From Mesorhizobium huakuii (lineage in GTDB: Bacteria > Pseudomonadota > Alphaproteobacteria > Rhizobiales > Rhizobiaceae), in NCBI RefSeq assembly GCF_014189455.1, contig NZ_CP050296.1, positions 4,026,001 to 4,090,000 of the forward strand: 64,000 nucleotides of DNA, given 5' to 3'. The first letter of the stretch is position 1, and each line of letters opens with the position of its first letter. The notes beneath the pieces were generated by a model. It made no database searches and was not told the DNA's origin. It saw only the letters and a program-made list of their open reading frames with translations. The translations under genes and the position numbers were made by a program. Below, piece after piece: positions 38,401-45,819 of this stretch.

Positions 38401-40669
38401 TCGAGCCGCTGGTGAAAGTGACGGTATCGTTACCGGTCCCGAGCGTCACGGCGTTACCACTGCCGCCACTCACGGTGAGGTTCTGACCATTCTTCAGGGT
38501 CAGGCTCTCGCTGGTGCCGGTGAGATTGATGTTCTCGAAGCCGGTGAATGTCGCCAGGCTGTTGAGGTTAAATGATCCCGATCCGGAGATGCTGAGCGTG
38601 TCGGCGCCGCTGCCGCCGGCGAGGGCATCACCAATATTCAGGGTCGCGCCCGCCCCGATTGCCGCGTTTATCGTGTTCGAGCCGCCCGTGAAAGTCACCG
38701 TGTCATTGCCGGTCCCGAGGGTAACCGTATTGCCGCTGCCGGCGGCGACCGTCAGGTTCTGACCGTTCTTCAGGGTCAGGCTTTTGCCGCTGCCGGTCAG
38801 AAGTATGGTCTCGAAGCCGGTGAAGCTAGCCAGGGTGTTCAGGTCAAATGACCCCGACCCCGAGATGTTGAGCAAGTCGGAGTTGATGCCACCCGAGAGG
38901 CTATCTCCACTGTTCAACGTCGCGCTTGCGCCGATCGTCGCGTTCACCGTGTTGGTGGCAGAAACGAAAGCGACCGTGTCGTTCCCAGTCCCAAGCGTCA
39001 CGGTATTTCCGATACCCGCGTTGACCGTCAGGTTTTGCCCATTCTTCAGTATAAGACTTTCGCCTGTGCCGGTGAGATTGACATTTTCGAAGCCGGAAAA
39101 GGTCGTCAGACTGTTGAGGTCGACCGAACCTGCACCGGAGATGCTGAGCGTGTCGGTGCCGATGCCGCCGGTGAGGCGATCACCGCTGTTGAGTGTGGCA
39201 CCCGCGCCGATCGTCGCGTTGACCGTGTTCGAGCCGCTGGTGAAAGTGACGGTATCGTTACCGGTCCCGAGCGTCACGGCGTTACCACTGCCGCCACTCA
39301 CGGTGAGGTTCTGACCATTCTTCAGGGTCAGGCTCTCGCCGGTGCCGGTGAGATTGATGTTTTCGAAGCCGGTGAATGTCGCCAGGCTGTTGAGGTTAAA
39401 TGATCCCGATCCGGAGATGATAAGCGTGTCGGCGCCGCTGCCGCCGGTGAGGCGATCACCGCTGTTGAGTGTGGCACCCGCGCCGATCGTCGCGTTGACC
39501 GTGTTCGTGCCGCCGGCGAAGGCGACCGTGTCATTGCCGGTCCCCAGGGTAACCGTATTGCCGCTGCCGGCGGCGACCGTCAGGTTCTGACCGTTCTTCA
39601 GCGTCAGGCTCTCGCCGCTGCCGGAGAGATTGATGTTTTCGAAGCCGGTGAAGGTAGCCAGGCTATTGAGGTCGAACGAGCCAGACCCGGAAATATTGAG
39701 GCTATCGGTGGCACTGCCGCCGGTGAGGCGATCCCCACCGTTCAGCGTCGCGCCAGCGCCGATCGTCGCGTTGACCGTGTTCGTGCCGCCGGTGAAGGCG
39801 ATCGTGTCATTGCCGGTCCCCAGGGTCACCGTATTGCCGCTGCCGGCGGCGACCGTCAGGTTCTGACCGTTCTTCAGGGTGAGGCTCTCGCCGGTGCCAG
39901 TGAGATTGATGTTTTCGAAGCCGGTAAAGGTTGCCAGGCTGTTGAGATCGATAGAACCTGCGCCGGAAATCACCAGCGTGTCGGTAGCGCTGCCGCCGGT
40001 GAGGCGATCACCGCTGTTGAGTGTGGCACCCGCGCCGATCGTCGCGTTCACCGTGTTCGAGCCGCTGGTGAAAGCGACGGTGTCGTTACCGGTCCCGAGC
40101 GTCACGGCGTTACCAATGCCGCCACTCACGGTGAGGTTCTGACCATTCTTCAGGGTCAGGCTCTCGCTGGTGCCGGTGAGATTGATGTTTTCGAAGCCGG
40201 TGAATGTCGCCAGGCTGTTGAGGTTAAATGATCCCGATCCGGAGATGCTAAGCGTGTCGGCGCCGCTGCCGCCGGTGAGGCGATCACCGCTGTTGAGTGT
40301 GGCACCCGCGCCGATCGTCGCGTTCACCGTGTTCGAGCCGCCCGTGAAAGTCACCGTGTCATTGCCGGTCCCGAGGGTAACCGTATTGCCGCTGCCTGCA
40401 TTCACTGTGAGGTTCTGACCATTCTTCAGGGTCAGGCTCTCCCCGGTGCCGGTGAGATTGACGTTTTCAAAGCCGGTGAAGGTTGCCAAGCTGTTGAGAT
40501 CGAACGATCCCGACCCAGAGATGCTAAGCGTGTCAATGCCGGTGCCGCCGGTGAGGCGATCGCCGCTATTCAGCGTCGCGCCCGCGCCGATCGTCCCAAA
40601 AACCGTGTTCGAGCTCGATCCGTTGAAGGTAACAGTATCGTTGGCGGTCGTAAGAGTTTTTGATGGCAT
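29411..40669 (-). CDS. giant repeat protein, type I secretion substrate
   Basis: A single open frame of 3,752 residues, very rich in Gly, Ser, Thr, Asn, Asp and Val. The start has GGGAGGA five bases upstream. N-terminal third: nine units of 92 residues (FTGFENINLTGTGESLTLKN, then TLGTGNDTV), with four more copies spread further on (13 in all). Between them are short beta-strand repeats such as NDTVNVSGNND, expected to form a long beta-helix or beta-roll. The C-terminal about 110 residues (FDHAKYGGGLASGG, then YYDADGSGSGQALAIVAM) match uncleaved type I secretion signals. No signal peptide. A PrtD-type ATPase and HlyD-type adaptor lie just upstream on the other strand. Likely a surface or extracellular adhesin or matrix protein; function unproven. 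Confidence 0.85.
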   Translation of the reverse strand: MPSKTLTTANDTVTFNGSSSNTVFGTIGAGATLNSGDRLTGGTGIDTLSISGSGSFDLNSLATFTGFENVNLTGTGESLTLKNGQNLTVNAGSGNTVTLGTGNDTVTFTGGSNTVNATIGAGATLNSGDRLTGGSGADTLSISGSGSFNLNSLATFTGFENINLTGTSESLTLKNGQNLTVSGGIGNAVTLGTGNDTVAFTSGSNTVNATIGAGATLNSGDRLTGGSATDTLVISGAGSIDLNSLATFTGFENINLTGTGESLTLKNGQNLTVAAGSGNTVTLGTGNDTIAFTGGTNTVNATIGAGATLNGGDRLTGGSATDSLNISGSGSFDLNSLATFTGFENINLSGSGESLTLKNGQNLTVAAGSGNTVTLGTGNDTVAFAGGTNTVNATIGAGATLNSGDRLTGGSGADTLIISGSGSFNLNSLATFTGFENINLTGTGESLTLKNGQNLTVSGGSGNAVTLGTGNDTVTFTSGSNTVNATIGAGATLNSGDRLTGGIGTDTLSISGAGSVDLNSLTTFSGFENVNLTGTGESLILKNGQNLTVNAGIGNTVTLGTGNDTVAFVSATNTVNATIGASATLNSGDSLSGGINSDLLNISGSGSFDLNTLASFTGFETILLTGSGKSLTLKNGQNLTVAAGSGNTVTLGTGNDTVTFTGGSNTINAAIGAGATLNIGDALAGGSGADTLSISGSGSFNLNSLATFTGFENINLTGTSESLTLKNGQNLTVSGGSGNAVTLGTGNDTVTFTSGSNAVNATIGAGATLNSGDRLTGGSATDTLVISGAGSIDLNSLATFTGFENINLTGTGESLTLKDGQNLTVAAGNGNTVTLAAGDNGVTITLAGSSDTINVSGNSDTLNLSGAHDVVAVTGTSDTINFSGAGSSSGLKSDSDLTVTASSTNVNISGSGHSIILSGDNDTISMAGAVNSTMYLNGTGDNVTLANSTGVTLEGDNQTLSVSSTGSVTGATVTVAGAHDNVTVTGQFSDPWGVIVSGTNDSVTINGSSPIHLVSDNTGATLAATNSVITIGTGPLPGTGSNDTVALTGSSDTVNLSGNNDTLNLSGGDHVVTVTGAHDTINVAGTNASLTILGTADSVNLIAAGTTFHLTADNTFVQTYYPGGGDTVSIAGNGNTLSLHNNNDTLAVSGNGTSVDFGDSHGTTVSIVGDNSSVGFGFYSTYDTANINGNNSIVNVDCQASDTINITGSNSSVTLAYGNGHVVAFGAGSDNSVTLGAGSATVSFLSGTNTVFATASTLNSGDSLTGGSGIDTLTLGGAGSFDLSTLAHFSGFDDIDLATNGATSLTLSGAFSGTLHTTGFGNETLTFNAGTVAAHIGAGSFNHVYLGSGSTTIYDDQSGLGHIGLYYLSSGSATIYDQGTDNFFLSTGTYQIYSSNNANSAYVAVDPSQFHAGDIIQGSGNSSGSVQVYGGNGVYDLSGTTISGVPDLYLLNGAVVAAEGAISQFNEFIGSGEVQASGTSVDLSGKTVATDVHFTSTNATGTTFTVSSAATAFQINGGLGQDTIAANGFDFTAAQRDAILAQGSIEILVDGTGRYINLTPANDVIPVSSADTTVFGNALTLNSGDQLTGGSGIDTLVLSGSGSFDLNSLAAFSGFENVNLTGTGESLTLKNGQNLAVNAGSGNTVTLGTGDNGATVSVSGGSGAVNVGGANDTVSVSGDNETVNVSGSNDTVSMTGIGDVLHFTTYNTNLAVTATNATLYADGYQGASQTMSVTGDNNSTTISGWGDVVSVTGSNNSVLVGGNYETASVTGDHNHISTDTNYGSVTLTGNYGSISLDIYSHFNTATLVGDNGSLTVDGSSNTANVTGNSDVVNLQADGDVANVTGNNDTVNVSGGSDTLNLLGAHDVIAVTGSSDTLNFSGTGSSSGLKSDSDLTITASSTNVNISGSGHSIVMAGNNDTVSMAGASFSTLYLNGTGDNVALANWTGVTLEGDNQTLSVSSNGSVTGATVTVAGAHDNVTVTGQFSDPWGVIVSGTDDSVTINGSSPIHLVSDNTSATLAASSSVITIGTGPLPGTGSNDTVTLTGSSNTVNLSGNNDTLSLFGTNDSVTLGGTNDKLVFGSNSANLGVTSTNNTIQLTGGDDVVTIAGDNNAVAFTASNTSLTLTASNGLNAYQVNNSIDLLGSNDSVTLATHNERVNVIGDNNTVVVAQPGGDSGNIVQVNGANDTVTVNGDYSSVGVNGSSDFVTVTGSYGSVSVNGTDNLVVVSGYSGTGLAGNGNVLVQGSGPVSYARSQAGLSLTASNDGVTTSDNTTLTLLGNNDSVTLGGTNDTVNISGSNNTVVMTGNEGFVSFSGAGSNNNAVTLGTGVDTVSFAGGTNTVNATIGAGATLNGGDSLAGGSGAETLVLSAAGSFDLNTLAAFSGFENINLTGTGESLTLRNGQNLTVNAGSGNTVTLAAGDDAVTVSVSGSGDAINIHGSNDTVSIIGNNNTVETSTYPGGAEVGNITGNSNSLTLHNNFDNWTIAGNGTAVDFGDGHVATVSVVGDNSSIGFGFYSTYDTVNITGNNTTVNVECQASDTVNITGSNSSVTLGYGHDHVVSFGAGSDNSVTFGGGSGTVSFTSGTNTVFATPSSFDSSDSLTGGSGTDTLSISGSGTVDLNSLAHFSGFEEIDLASNGATSLTLSGAFSGTLHTTGFGNETLTFNAGTVAAHIGAGSFNHVYLGSGSTTIYDDQSGLGHIGLYYLSSGSATIYDQGTDNFFLSTGTYQIYSSNNANSAYVAVDPSQFHAGDIIQGSGNSSGSVQVYGGNGVYDLSGTTISGVPDLYLLNGAVVAAEGAISQFNEFIGSGEVQASGTSVDLSGKTVATDVHFTSTNATGTTFTVSSAATAFQINGGLGQDTIAANGFDFTAAQRDAILAQGSIEILVDGTGRYINLTPANDVIPVSSADTTVFGNALTLNSGDQLTGGSGIDTLVLSGSGSFDLNSLAAFSGFENVNLTGTGESLTLRNGQHLAVNAGSGNSVTLATGNDGVAVSVSGSGNAVTVGGTSDTVTVAGDHETVTVSGANDSLTLTGTGNVVTFLSSGTTFHLNADNALFRTLHLGSGNVVSITGDGNNLSIGNNSDTITVTGDNTNLDFGSSHLATVSIVGDNSSVLFGYYASLNSVNISGNNAVVQIDCQSDDAVNITGSNSSVNISYGNNHVVSFGAGSNNNSVTLGPGNATVSFASGSNTLFATPQTLNAGDRLTGGGGIDTLSISGSGSFDLNSLAAFSGFENFNLTGTGESLASRNGQNLAVNAGSGNIVTLGAGDNGVTITLAGSSDTINVSGNSDTLNLSGAHDVVAVTGSSDTINFSGAGSSSGLKSDSDLTVTASSTNVNISGSGHSIILSGDNDTISMAGAINSTMYLNGSGDNVALANWTGVTLEGDNQTLSVSSTGSVTGATVTVAGAHDNVTVTGQFSDPWGVIVSGTNDSVTVNGSSPIHLVSDNTGATLAASNSVITIGAGPLPGTGSNDTVTVAGTHDHVNVTGNNDAVTVGTYYDNADANEVHVSGSNDSLVFEGGFNNTISMEGATDQLLVSGFYNTVNIFGTDGTSRLYGYGHTVSVSSSNTTQTLYAYNDQIGVSGNGLTLNFITDPNPGNPSGSNHLTVTGSGDTISLVGPQNTVDVSGNSDNILLSGADNTVNLLGANTAIRVGSPDTGLNHVSGFTSGDIFQFDHAKYGGGLASGGADIGILDASHFVANDTGSTNTNQVFWFNTANDVLYYDADGSGSGQALAIVAMDSGHVLEYSDLAVA
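31791..32760 (-). repeat. 970-bp internal duplication, copy A
   Basis: Matches 35802-36771 with one visible mismatch in the stretch compared (31880 versus 35891) at an offset of 4,011 bp (1,337 codons). It includes the only non-repetitive-looking segment of the giant protein (TDNFFLSTGTYQIYSS, AVDPSQFHAGDIIQGSG). Confidence 0.8.
35802..36771 (-). repeat. 970-bp internal duplication, copy B
   Basis: Second copy of the segment at 31791-32760. Sequence outside both ends is clearly diverged, so the identity is confined to this block. Confidence 0.8.
38190..40660 (-). repeat. nine tandem 276-bp repeats
   Basis: Units of 276 bp (92 codons) in the 5' third of the giant gene. Similarity is also visible at larger spacing: 38223-38486 matches 39879-40142, six units (1,656 bp) away, suggesting block duplication within the array. 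Ends approximate. Confidence 0.8.
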
Positions 40670-40725
40670 GGCGTCCTCCCGTTTTTTGCTTGAAATCGGC
40701 AGCTGTAAGGCAGCTGAAATCCAAG

Positions 40726-41180
40726 CTAGGAGCCGCTCAAGACCTCCGCGAGATTTATGCCGTTAGATATTTGCCAGTTGGGAGGGCGCCCTAAACTTTT
40801 ATCGGCGGGCCGGCCGCGATGTCCGTAGGGGCCTGCGGCCCGGGCAAAAGCAACTGCCTCGAGCAGAATACGCAAATCGTTGCATATCGAGCGCATTGCA
40901 ATGTATGTCCCATCGGAGTTAATTAAGAAAGCACTAATATTGCGAAGAGTCGAGAGGAGAACACGAGCTTGCGCCATTTTCTCGAACACTGGACTCGAGA
41001 GTCGCCCACAGCTGCGAACGTGCGAGTCATAGGAACGGCCGCACTGGCTGCCTTGGACATGCCGAGCGACTCCATGAGCTGTGCTAAGCAAACGATGACG
41101 AAGCTCCAGTCGTGAGCGTCAGGCTCTAGGGGAGACAGGCGGCTTCCATCGCTTTCTACGGAGTCAAGTCGATGGAGCAA
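40726..41180 (-). pseudogene. possible broken small gene between the giant gene and the secretion ATPase
   Basis: Two overlapping minus-strand frames. The upstream one (from 41180) contains HDWSFVIVCLAQLMESLGMS KAASAAV; the downstream one (to 40726) contains VFEKMAQARVLLSTLRNISA and CNDLRILLEAV. Each reads as protein only in part, which suggests one helical protein with a frameshift at about 41010. No family recognised, so the stretch may equally hold only regulatory sequence for the two divergent genes. Confidence 0.3.
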
Positions 41181-41231
41181 AAGCTTCCGGCGACATAGTG
41201 ACCTTCGAGGCAGCTTTAGGGGGAAGCAAAT

Positions 41232-42977
41232 TTGGATAAGCCACGCAATAAAAATACAAACGTGATGTCCAAGAGCGTGATTGAGATGGGCCTGTTCTCG
41301 GCAGTCATCAACGCGTTACTCCTAGTTATCCCGTTATACATGGTTCAAATCTATGACAGGGTTCTACCTGCGGCTAATATAAATACGTTAATATATCTAA
41401 GTATAATTGCGGTGTCGTCCATTCTATTGTTTGCAGTTCTTGAGGTCCTGCGGGGTATGTATGCGAGCCGACTCGCTGCGAGGCTCGATGTGAGGTTGGG
41501 CTCGACATCCTTTCTCGCAGCGATGAATGGACCGCGGGCGGGGCTTGGCGATGTCCAATCTTTGCGCGACCTGGCCACCGTGCGAGGTATAATCGCCTCG
41601 CGGACCATCTTTTTCCTCTTTGACTTACCGTTTGGGCTAATCTTCGTGGGGCTACTCTACTTCATTCATCCTTTGCTGTTCCTGGTGACCGCAGCCGGAG
41701 CGATTCTTATGGTTGCCATCGCGGTGCTCAACCAAGCCGCGAGTTCAAATCCGAGTAGAGGGGCGGCAGAGAACCTTGCCGCCGCAATGAATTCGGCTCA
41801 GGCCTTTTCACGAAACTTCGAGACAATCCGCGCGCTTGGCATGGTGTCTAATGCAATCGAATTCTGGGGAACCGGTTTCTCCGGTTTCCTGCACGCCTCG
41901 GATCGGGTTGCTCGTATCAATGCGTTGTATAGCGGTATCTCCAGAGCGACGCGAACGGGCCTGCAAATCGCTATATTGGGTGTCGGCGCCTATTTGGTTC
42001 TGCACAACGAAATTACAGCGGGTATGATATTTGCGTCCTCGATGGTTGCAGCCCGTGCGTTGCAGCCTCTTGACCAGATAATTGGAAGCTGGCGGCAAAT
42101 TGTCGAAGCAAATCTGGCATGGAAGAGACTTTCGATCGCGGCTAGCAATGCCCCCAATCGGGATCAAGTGGCACTCCCGCCCGCTAAAGGGACGTTGACC
42201 GTTGACCAGGTTGTGTATCAGGTTCCCGGCTCGGTCGACGGCTCGTTACCCCTAATAAAGCGGGTGAGCTTTGAGGCCGCAGCCGGTGAAGCAATTGCTA
42301 TTGTCGGGCCTTCCCAAGCTGGAAAATCGACGCTGGCACGCCTCATAGTCGGTGCCATTGAGCCTCGCTCGGGTTCGATCCGGATCGACGGTGGCGAAGT
42401 TCGAAACTGGGATCCAGAGGAACTTGGTCGGCACATCGGCTATCTTCCGCAAGACGTGGAACTGTTCCCAGGCACAATCGGCCAGAACATTGCCCGTTTC
42501 GACCCGGTTGCCTCGAATGAAAGCATCGTTGAGGCGGCACAGCGAGCGCAGGTGCATGATCTCATCCTCGGTCAAAGACACGGATACTCGACTGTGATCG
42601 GCCCCACTGGCGTTCGCCTCTCTGGTGGCGAGCGTCAACGCATTGGGCTCGCGCGCGCCTTCTACGGCGATCCCAAGGTCCTGGTTCTTGACGAGCCAAA
42701 TGCAAATCTTGACGCCCTCGGCGAGGCCGCACTTGAGCGTGCGATCATGCAAGCTCGATCGCAGAAGAGAACAGTGCTTGTCATAACCCACCGGCCGTCT
42801 CTCGCTGGGAAATGCGATCGCATACTCATGCTGCGCAATGGCCAAGTAGAGATTTTCGGATTCAGCAAGGAAGTGCTCGACGAACTTGCCCAACGGCAGA
42901 GCCCAGTGCAGCCGCCGGAAGCGTCGCAAACCCTTCCGCCTCGCCCTCTTCACGTTGATGAGGATAGGCGCCAATGA
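41232..42977 (+). CDS. type I secretion ABC transporter (PrtD family)
   Basis: A 581-residue inner-membrane exporter: a six-helix membrane domain (about 15-300), then an ATPase. Walker [11 protein letters not shown]-loop [12 protein letters not shown], signature [14 protein letters not shown], Walker [13 protein letters not shown], switch ITHRP. The frame starts with TTG after AGGGGGA; an ATG at 41265 is an alternative. No peptidase or CLD domain is visible N-terminally. It overlaps the HlyD gene by four bases. Together they should export the giant repeat protein encoded divergently upstream; the outer-membrane TolC partner is not in this window. Confidence 0.9.
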   Translation: MDKPRNKNTNVMSKSVIEMGLFSAVINALLLVIPLYMVQIYDRVLPAANINTLIYLSIIAVSSILLFAVLEVLRGMYASRLAARLDVRLGSTSFLAAMNGPRAGLGDVQSLRDLATVRGIIASRTIFFLFDLPFGLIFVGLLYFIHPLLFLVTAAGAILMVAIAVLNQAASSNPSRGAAENLAAAMNSAQAFSRNFETIRALGMVSNAIEFWGTGFSGFLHASDRVARINALYSGISRATRTGLQIAILGVGAYLVLHNEITAGMIFASSMVAARALQPLDQIIGSWRQIVEANLAWKRLSIAASNAPNRDQVALPPAKGTLTVDQVVYQVPGSVDGSLPLIKRVSFEAAAGEAIAIVGPSQAGKSTLARLIVGAIEPRSGSIRIDGGEVRNWDPEELGRHIGYLPQDVELFPGTIGQNIARFDPVASNESIVEAAQRAQVHDLILGQRHGYSTVIGPTGVRLSGGERQRIGLARAFYGDPKVLVLDEPNANLDALGEAALERAIMQARSQKRTVLVITHRPSLAGKCDRILMLRNGQVEIFGFSKEVLDELAQRQSPVQPPEASQTLPPRPLHVDEDRRQ

Positions 42978-44320
42978 CGGGTCCTAGCCAAGGCATGCAG
43001 ATAATGCCGCGAACATATCGCTGGCAGGACCATGTCAACACGCGCACAGACCGGATTGCGTTGGTGGCATACGGGGTCATGGCTGTGTTTTTGCTAGGAT
43101 TCGGATTGTGGGCCGGCACTGCGCCTATCGCGGGAGCAATGATTGCCCCGGGCCTGATAGTGGCTGCCGGACAGAACGTTCTGATCCAGCATCTCGAAGG
43201 AGGCGTAGTCCGCAGCATCAGGGTCCGGGAGGGAGACAGGGTCTCACGGGGTCAAGCCCTTCTCGTGCTCGATCCGACACTGGCCGAAGCGCAACTGAAC
43301 CGAGTGCTGAAACAATGGGTTGCTCAGAAGGCTGAGATCGCCCGCCTTGAGGCGGAGCGCGATGGACTGAACGATATCGCATTTTCCGGCGACCTGGCCG
43401 ACTATTCCAATGGTTCCGAGTTCGGTGATGTCTTCCGGGAACAAGCCAAGGAATTTCGGGCTCGGCTGGCTCGTTACACCGCCGAAGGTGAGATTCTCAA
43501 GCAACGGGTGACGGCCCTTCAGGAGGCTGTTGTTGGGCTAAGGGCTCAAAAAAAGGGAATGGAAAATCAACTTACGGTCGTCAACGAGGAGACGGAGCGG
43601 AAGAAGAACCTGTTGGAGAAAGGGCTTACAAACCGTTCCGAATATACAGATCTTCTTCGCAGCAGCGCTGAATTGGTTGGCCAGGCGGGATCGCTGGAGG
43701 CGCAAATCGCCAGTTCGGCAACCCAGATCGTAGAGGCTAAAGAGCAAATCGAGCGGCTTACGACCAGTCGAGTTGAAGACGCAGACTCGGAGCTTAATAA
43801 GGTCCGCGCCGAAGTTGCAGATGTCGAGGAGCAGATCAAAGCCGCTCGTTCGGTGCTTGATCGCACGACCATTCGGGCCCCGGCCGATGGGATCATTGTT
43901 AGGTCGCTCTACAATTCAGAAGGCAGTGTCATCCGAGCTGGTGAGGCGGTGATGGAGCTTCTGCCGACCACGAACGAATTGATCGTCGAGGCCAAAATAA
44001 AGCCCGAAGACATCGACGCTGTCCGGGTAGGACAAGATGCGAACATGATGTTCACGGCAATGAATGCGAGGACGACCCCGAAGGTCCCAGGAAAGGTATT
44101 CTACGTGTCTGCAGACCGGCTGGTAATGCCCAGCACCGGACAATCTTACTACACTGTGCGTCTGCGTATGGCCGACCCACTGCCACCGCAAATCAAACGC
44201 GACCAGATCTATCCGGGTATGCCGGTGGAGACTTTCATATCAACCGGGGAACGAACGTTCTTGGCTTATTTGACCAAGCCGCTGATGGACTCGTTCCAGC
44301 GCGCTTTCCGGGAGCGGTAG
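42974..44320 (+). CDS. HlyD/PrtE-family membrane-fusion protein
   Basis: A 448-residue periplasmic adaptor for type I secretion. One N-terminal membrane segment (about 30-50), a lipoyl half-motif ([25 protein letters not shown]), a long coiled coil (about 120-280, with Leu/Glu/Lys heptads), and the second half-motif with [20 protein letters not shown], then the beta-barrel region. Overlaps the ATPase stop (ATGA). Confidence 0.9.
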   Translation: MTGPSQGMQIMPRTYRWQDHVNTRTDRIALVAYGVMAVFLLGFGLWAGTAPIAGAMIAPGLIVAAGQNVLIQHLEGGVVRSIRVREGDRVSRGQALLVLDPTLAEAQLNRVLKQWVAQKAEIARLEAERDGLNDIAFSGDLADYSNGSEFGDVFREQAKEFRARLARYTAEGEILKQRVTALQEAVVGLRAQKKGMENQLTVVNEETERKKNLLEKGLTNRSEYTDLLRSSAELVGQAGSLEAQIASSATQIVEAKEQIERLTTSRVEDADSELNKVRAEVADVEEQIKAARSVLDRTTIRAPADGIIVRSLYNSEGSVIRAGEAVMELLPTTNELIVEAKIKPEDIDAVRVGQDANMMFTAMNARTTPKVPGKVFYVSADRLVMPSTGQSYYTVRLRMADPLPPQIKRDQIYPGMPVETFISTGERTFLAYLTKPLMDSFQRAFRER

Positions 44321-44592
44321 ACGATTGCATTGATTCCATGCGTCTAGCGGCGGCGATGATGTCGCCTGCATGGGCCTTCCATGCGAGGGGCTGGGGCTTG
44401 TGATTGTGCTGCTAGATGACCGTCCGTCTAACCGCCACCGGCTCGGCGGCGGACTGCGTCGCGCCCCGCTTAATCCGCGTCGAACGTCGAAAGGCCGAGT
44501 TCCCTCGACCAAGGCGCACTTCTCGTGTGGGTTTTGACGAACGCGTGACCCCGACCGCTTCACACCGTTGACGTGACTGGCGGCGGCCGTAG

Positions 44593-44805
44593 TTCCACGA
44601 CCAGCCGCTGGATGTCAGCGAAGAGGTTCTAGGACTTGCAACCTCGGCGAGTTCCGCCGGCCTACCGGGTTCGCCGGCCGAGAGGCAGCGCAAACTCCAG
44701 ATTGCTATTTCGGATGGCAAGTTGGACCAGGAGATCGCCAGACTACTCGGCATCATTGGCTGCGCTGTGCGCGAGCACATAAGGCCGGATCTCCACCAAA
44801 ACTGA
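44593..44805 (+). pseudogene. degenerate LuxR-type helix-turn-helix fragment
   Basis: An open frame without a proper start encodes SPAERQRKLQIAISDGKLDQ followed by EIARLLGIIGCAVREHI. This resembles the C-terminal helix-turn-helix of response regulators (compare the LTPRE, EIARLLGIS and TVKxH motifs) but has lost key positions. It lies between the HlyD gene and attR, probably a fossil within the island. The rest of 44321-45005 shows no gene. Confidence 0.35.
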
Positions 44806-45005
44806 ATATCGGGCGGCGATCGGCAATTCGCCCTTGCATACCGGCCGGCCGGATTTTCGCCAAGACTATGGCCTGATAGGGCTCCGGGGTGTAGTCCAAT
44901 CCGGTGTGGTGTAGTTCAACGCACGCAATAGGTTATGGTCCATTTTGACGTCCGTCACAATGTTACAAACAGCTATGTAAGTCATTGAAATTATTAAAGA
45001 TATCT

Positions 45006-45036
45006 AGAGTTCAATCCTCTCTCGCAGCACCAGTCT
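45006..45036. repeat. attR, 31-bp direct repeat of the tRNA-Thr 3' end
   Basis: Perfect copy of 28797-28827. It is preceded by an AT-rich stretch with ATGTTACAAACAG, which resembles the GTTACAAATG motif near the integrase start and may be an arm-type site. Confidence 0.9.
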
Positions 45037-45084
45037 TTTCCGCGCGAGCGCGGCTGACCTTCAAACTCCTCACCGCGGCGTGAT

Positions 45085-45306
45085 CTATCCGATGTGTGAT
45101 GAGGTTCCAGCGGCCTTGATCAATTCGTCCTCGCTCCTCACCCCATGTCGGTATGCGGCAACGATTTCCTCCGCTATGATTTCCGCCTCCAACGAATGGT
45201 CGTCTACCAGGCGTTGACGACATGCCGTGTCGAACGCACGACTCAATAGAGCCAACTCCTTGGCACTTAGGATGCCGTATTTTAGTGCTTGGTCGGTAAC
45301 GGACAT
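45085..45306 (-). CDS. small hypothetical protein just right of attR
   Basis: A 73-residue, mostly helical and acidic protein (MSVTDQALKYGILSAKELAL, then DHSLEAEIIAEEIVAAYRHG). The start at 45306 has GGAGGA eight bases upstream; the longer frame to 45471 reads as non-protein. No family recognised. It lies in the first sequence beyond the island. Confidence 0.6.
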   Translation of the reverse strand: MSVTDQALKYGILSAKELALLSRAFDTACRQRLVDDHSLEAEIIAEEIVAAYRHGVRSEDELIKAAGTSSHIG

Positions 45307-45819
45307 CGCCCAGGTCCTCCGCAACCTTGGTTGAGGACGGCCCCCTGTCCTCAAGGCCCGGCTCGGAGGGCCAGTAGGAGGAGCGTCGCGGAGGGGGAGG
45401 CGACGGATAGGCCTGCACTGGGGGGCGGTAGGCCTACTCCTCCTACCTGTTGCCGAGCCTGAGCTAAACAACGGCTGATTATACCCCTGAATGGCGGTAG
45501 CGCCAGTATTGTTTCATGGTGTTATAATTGTTGAACGCAGAGAGAGGGCTCATGCGGCGGGGGGCTCGATGTCCGCCCGCTCACAATACCACTTTATTAG
45601 GGGATGGCCTCAGGCGACGGACGAGTTCACCGCGCTGTGTGGCAGCGAGAGCGCTTACTTGGTGCCACGAAGAAATATCGCCTCAAGGCTGCCCGTGGAG
45701 GATCAAACTCAGCACCCCGTAGTGCCGATCCACAGCGGGATGGCCGCCGACGCCAGCAGGGCGTGGATGGGCGGGATCATGAAATCGAGCAGCCGCCCCC
45801 AAAGCGCCCCAGCGGGTTG
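45307..45819. other. intergenic stretch, no convincing gene
   Basis: About 510 bases. The only suggestive item is a minus-strand 23-codon hydrophobic frame (MIPPIHALLASAAIPLWIGT) directly after the GGDEF-protein stop, possibly the start of a lost membrane protein. Plus-strand frames here are the reverse of coding sequence or random. Confidence 0.4.

Noticed and set aside
38190..40660. Tandem repeats that could be taken for a CRISPR array
   Set aside because: The period is 276 bp, there are no short repeats with unique spacers, the frame stays open throughout and no cas genes are present.
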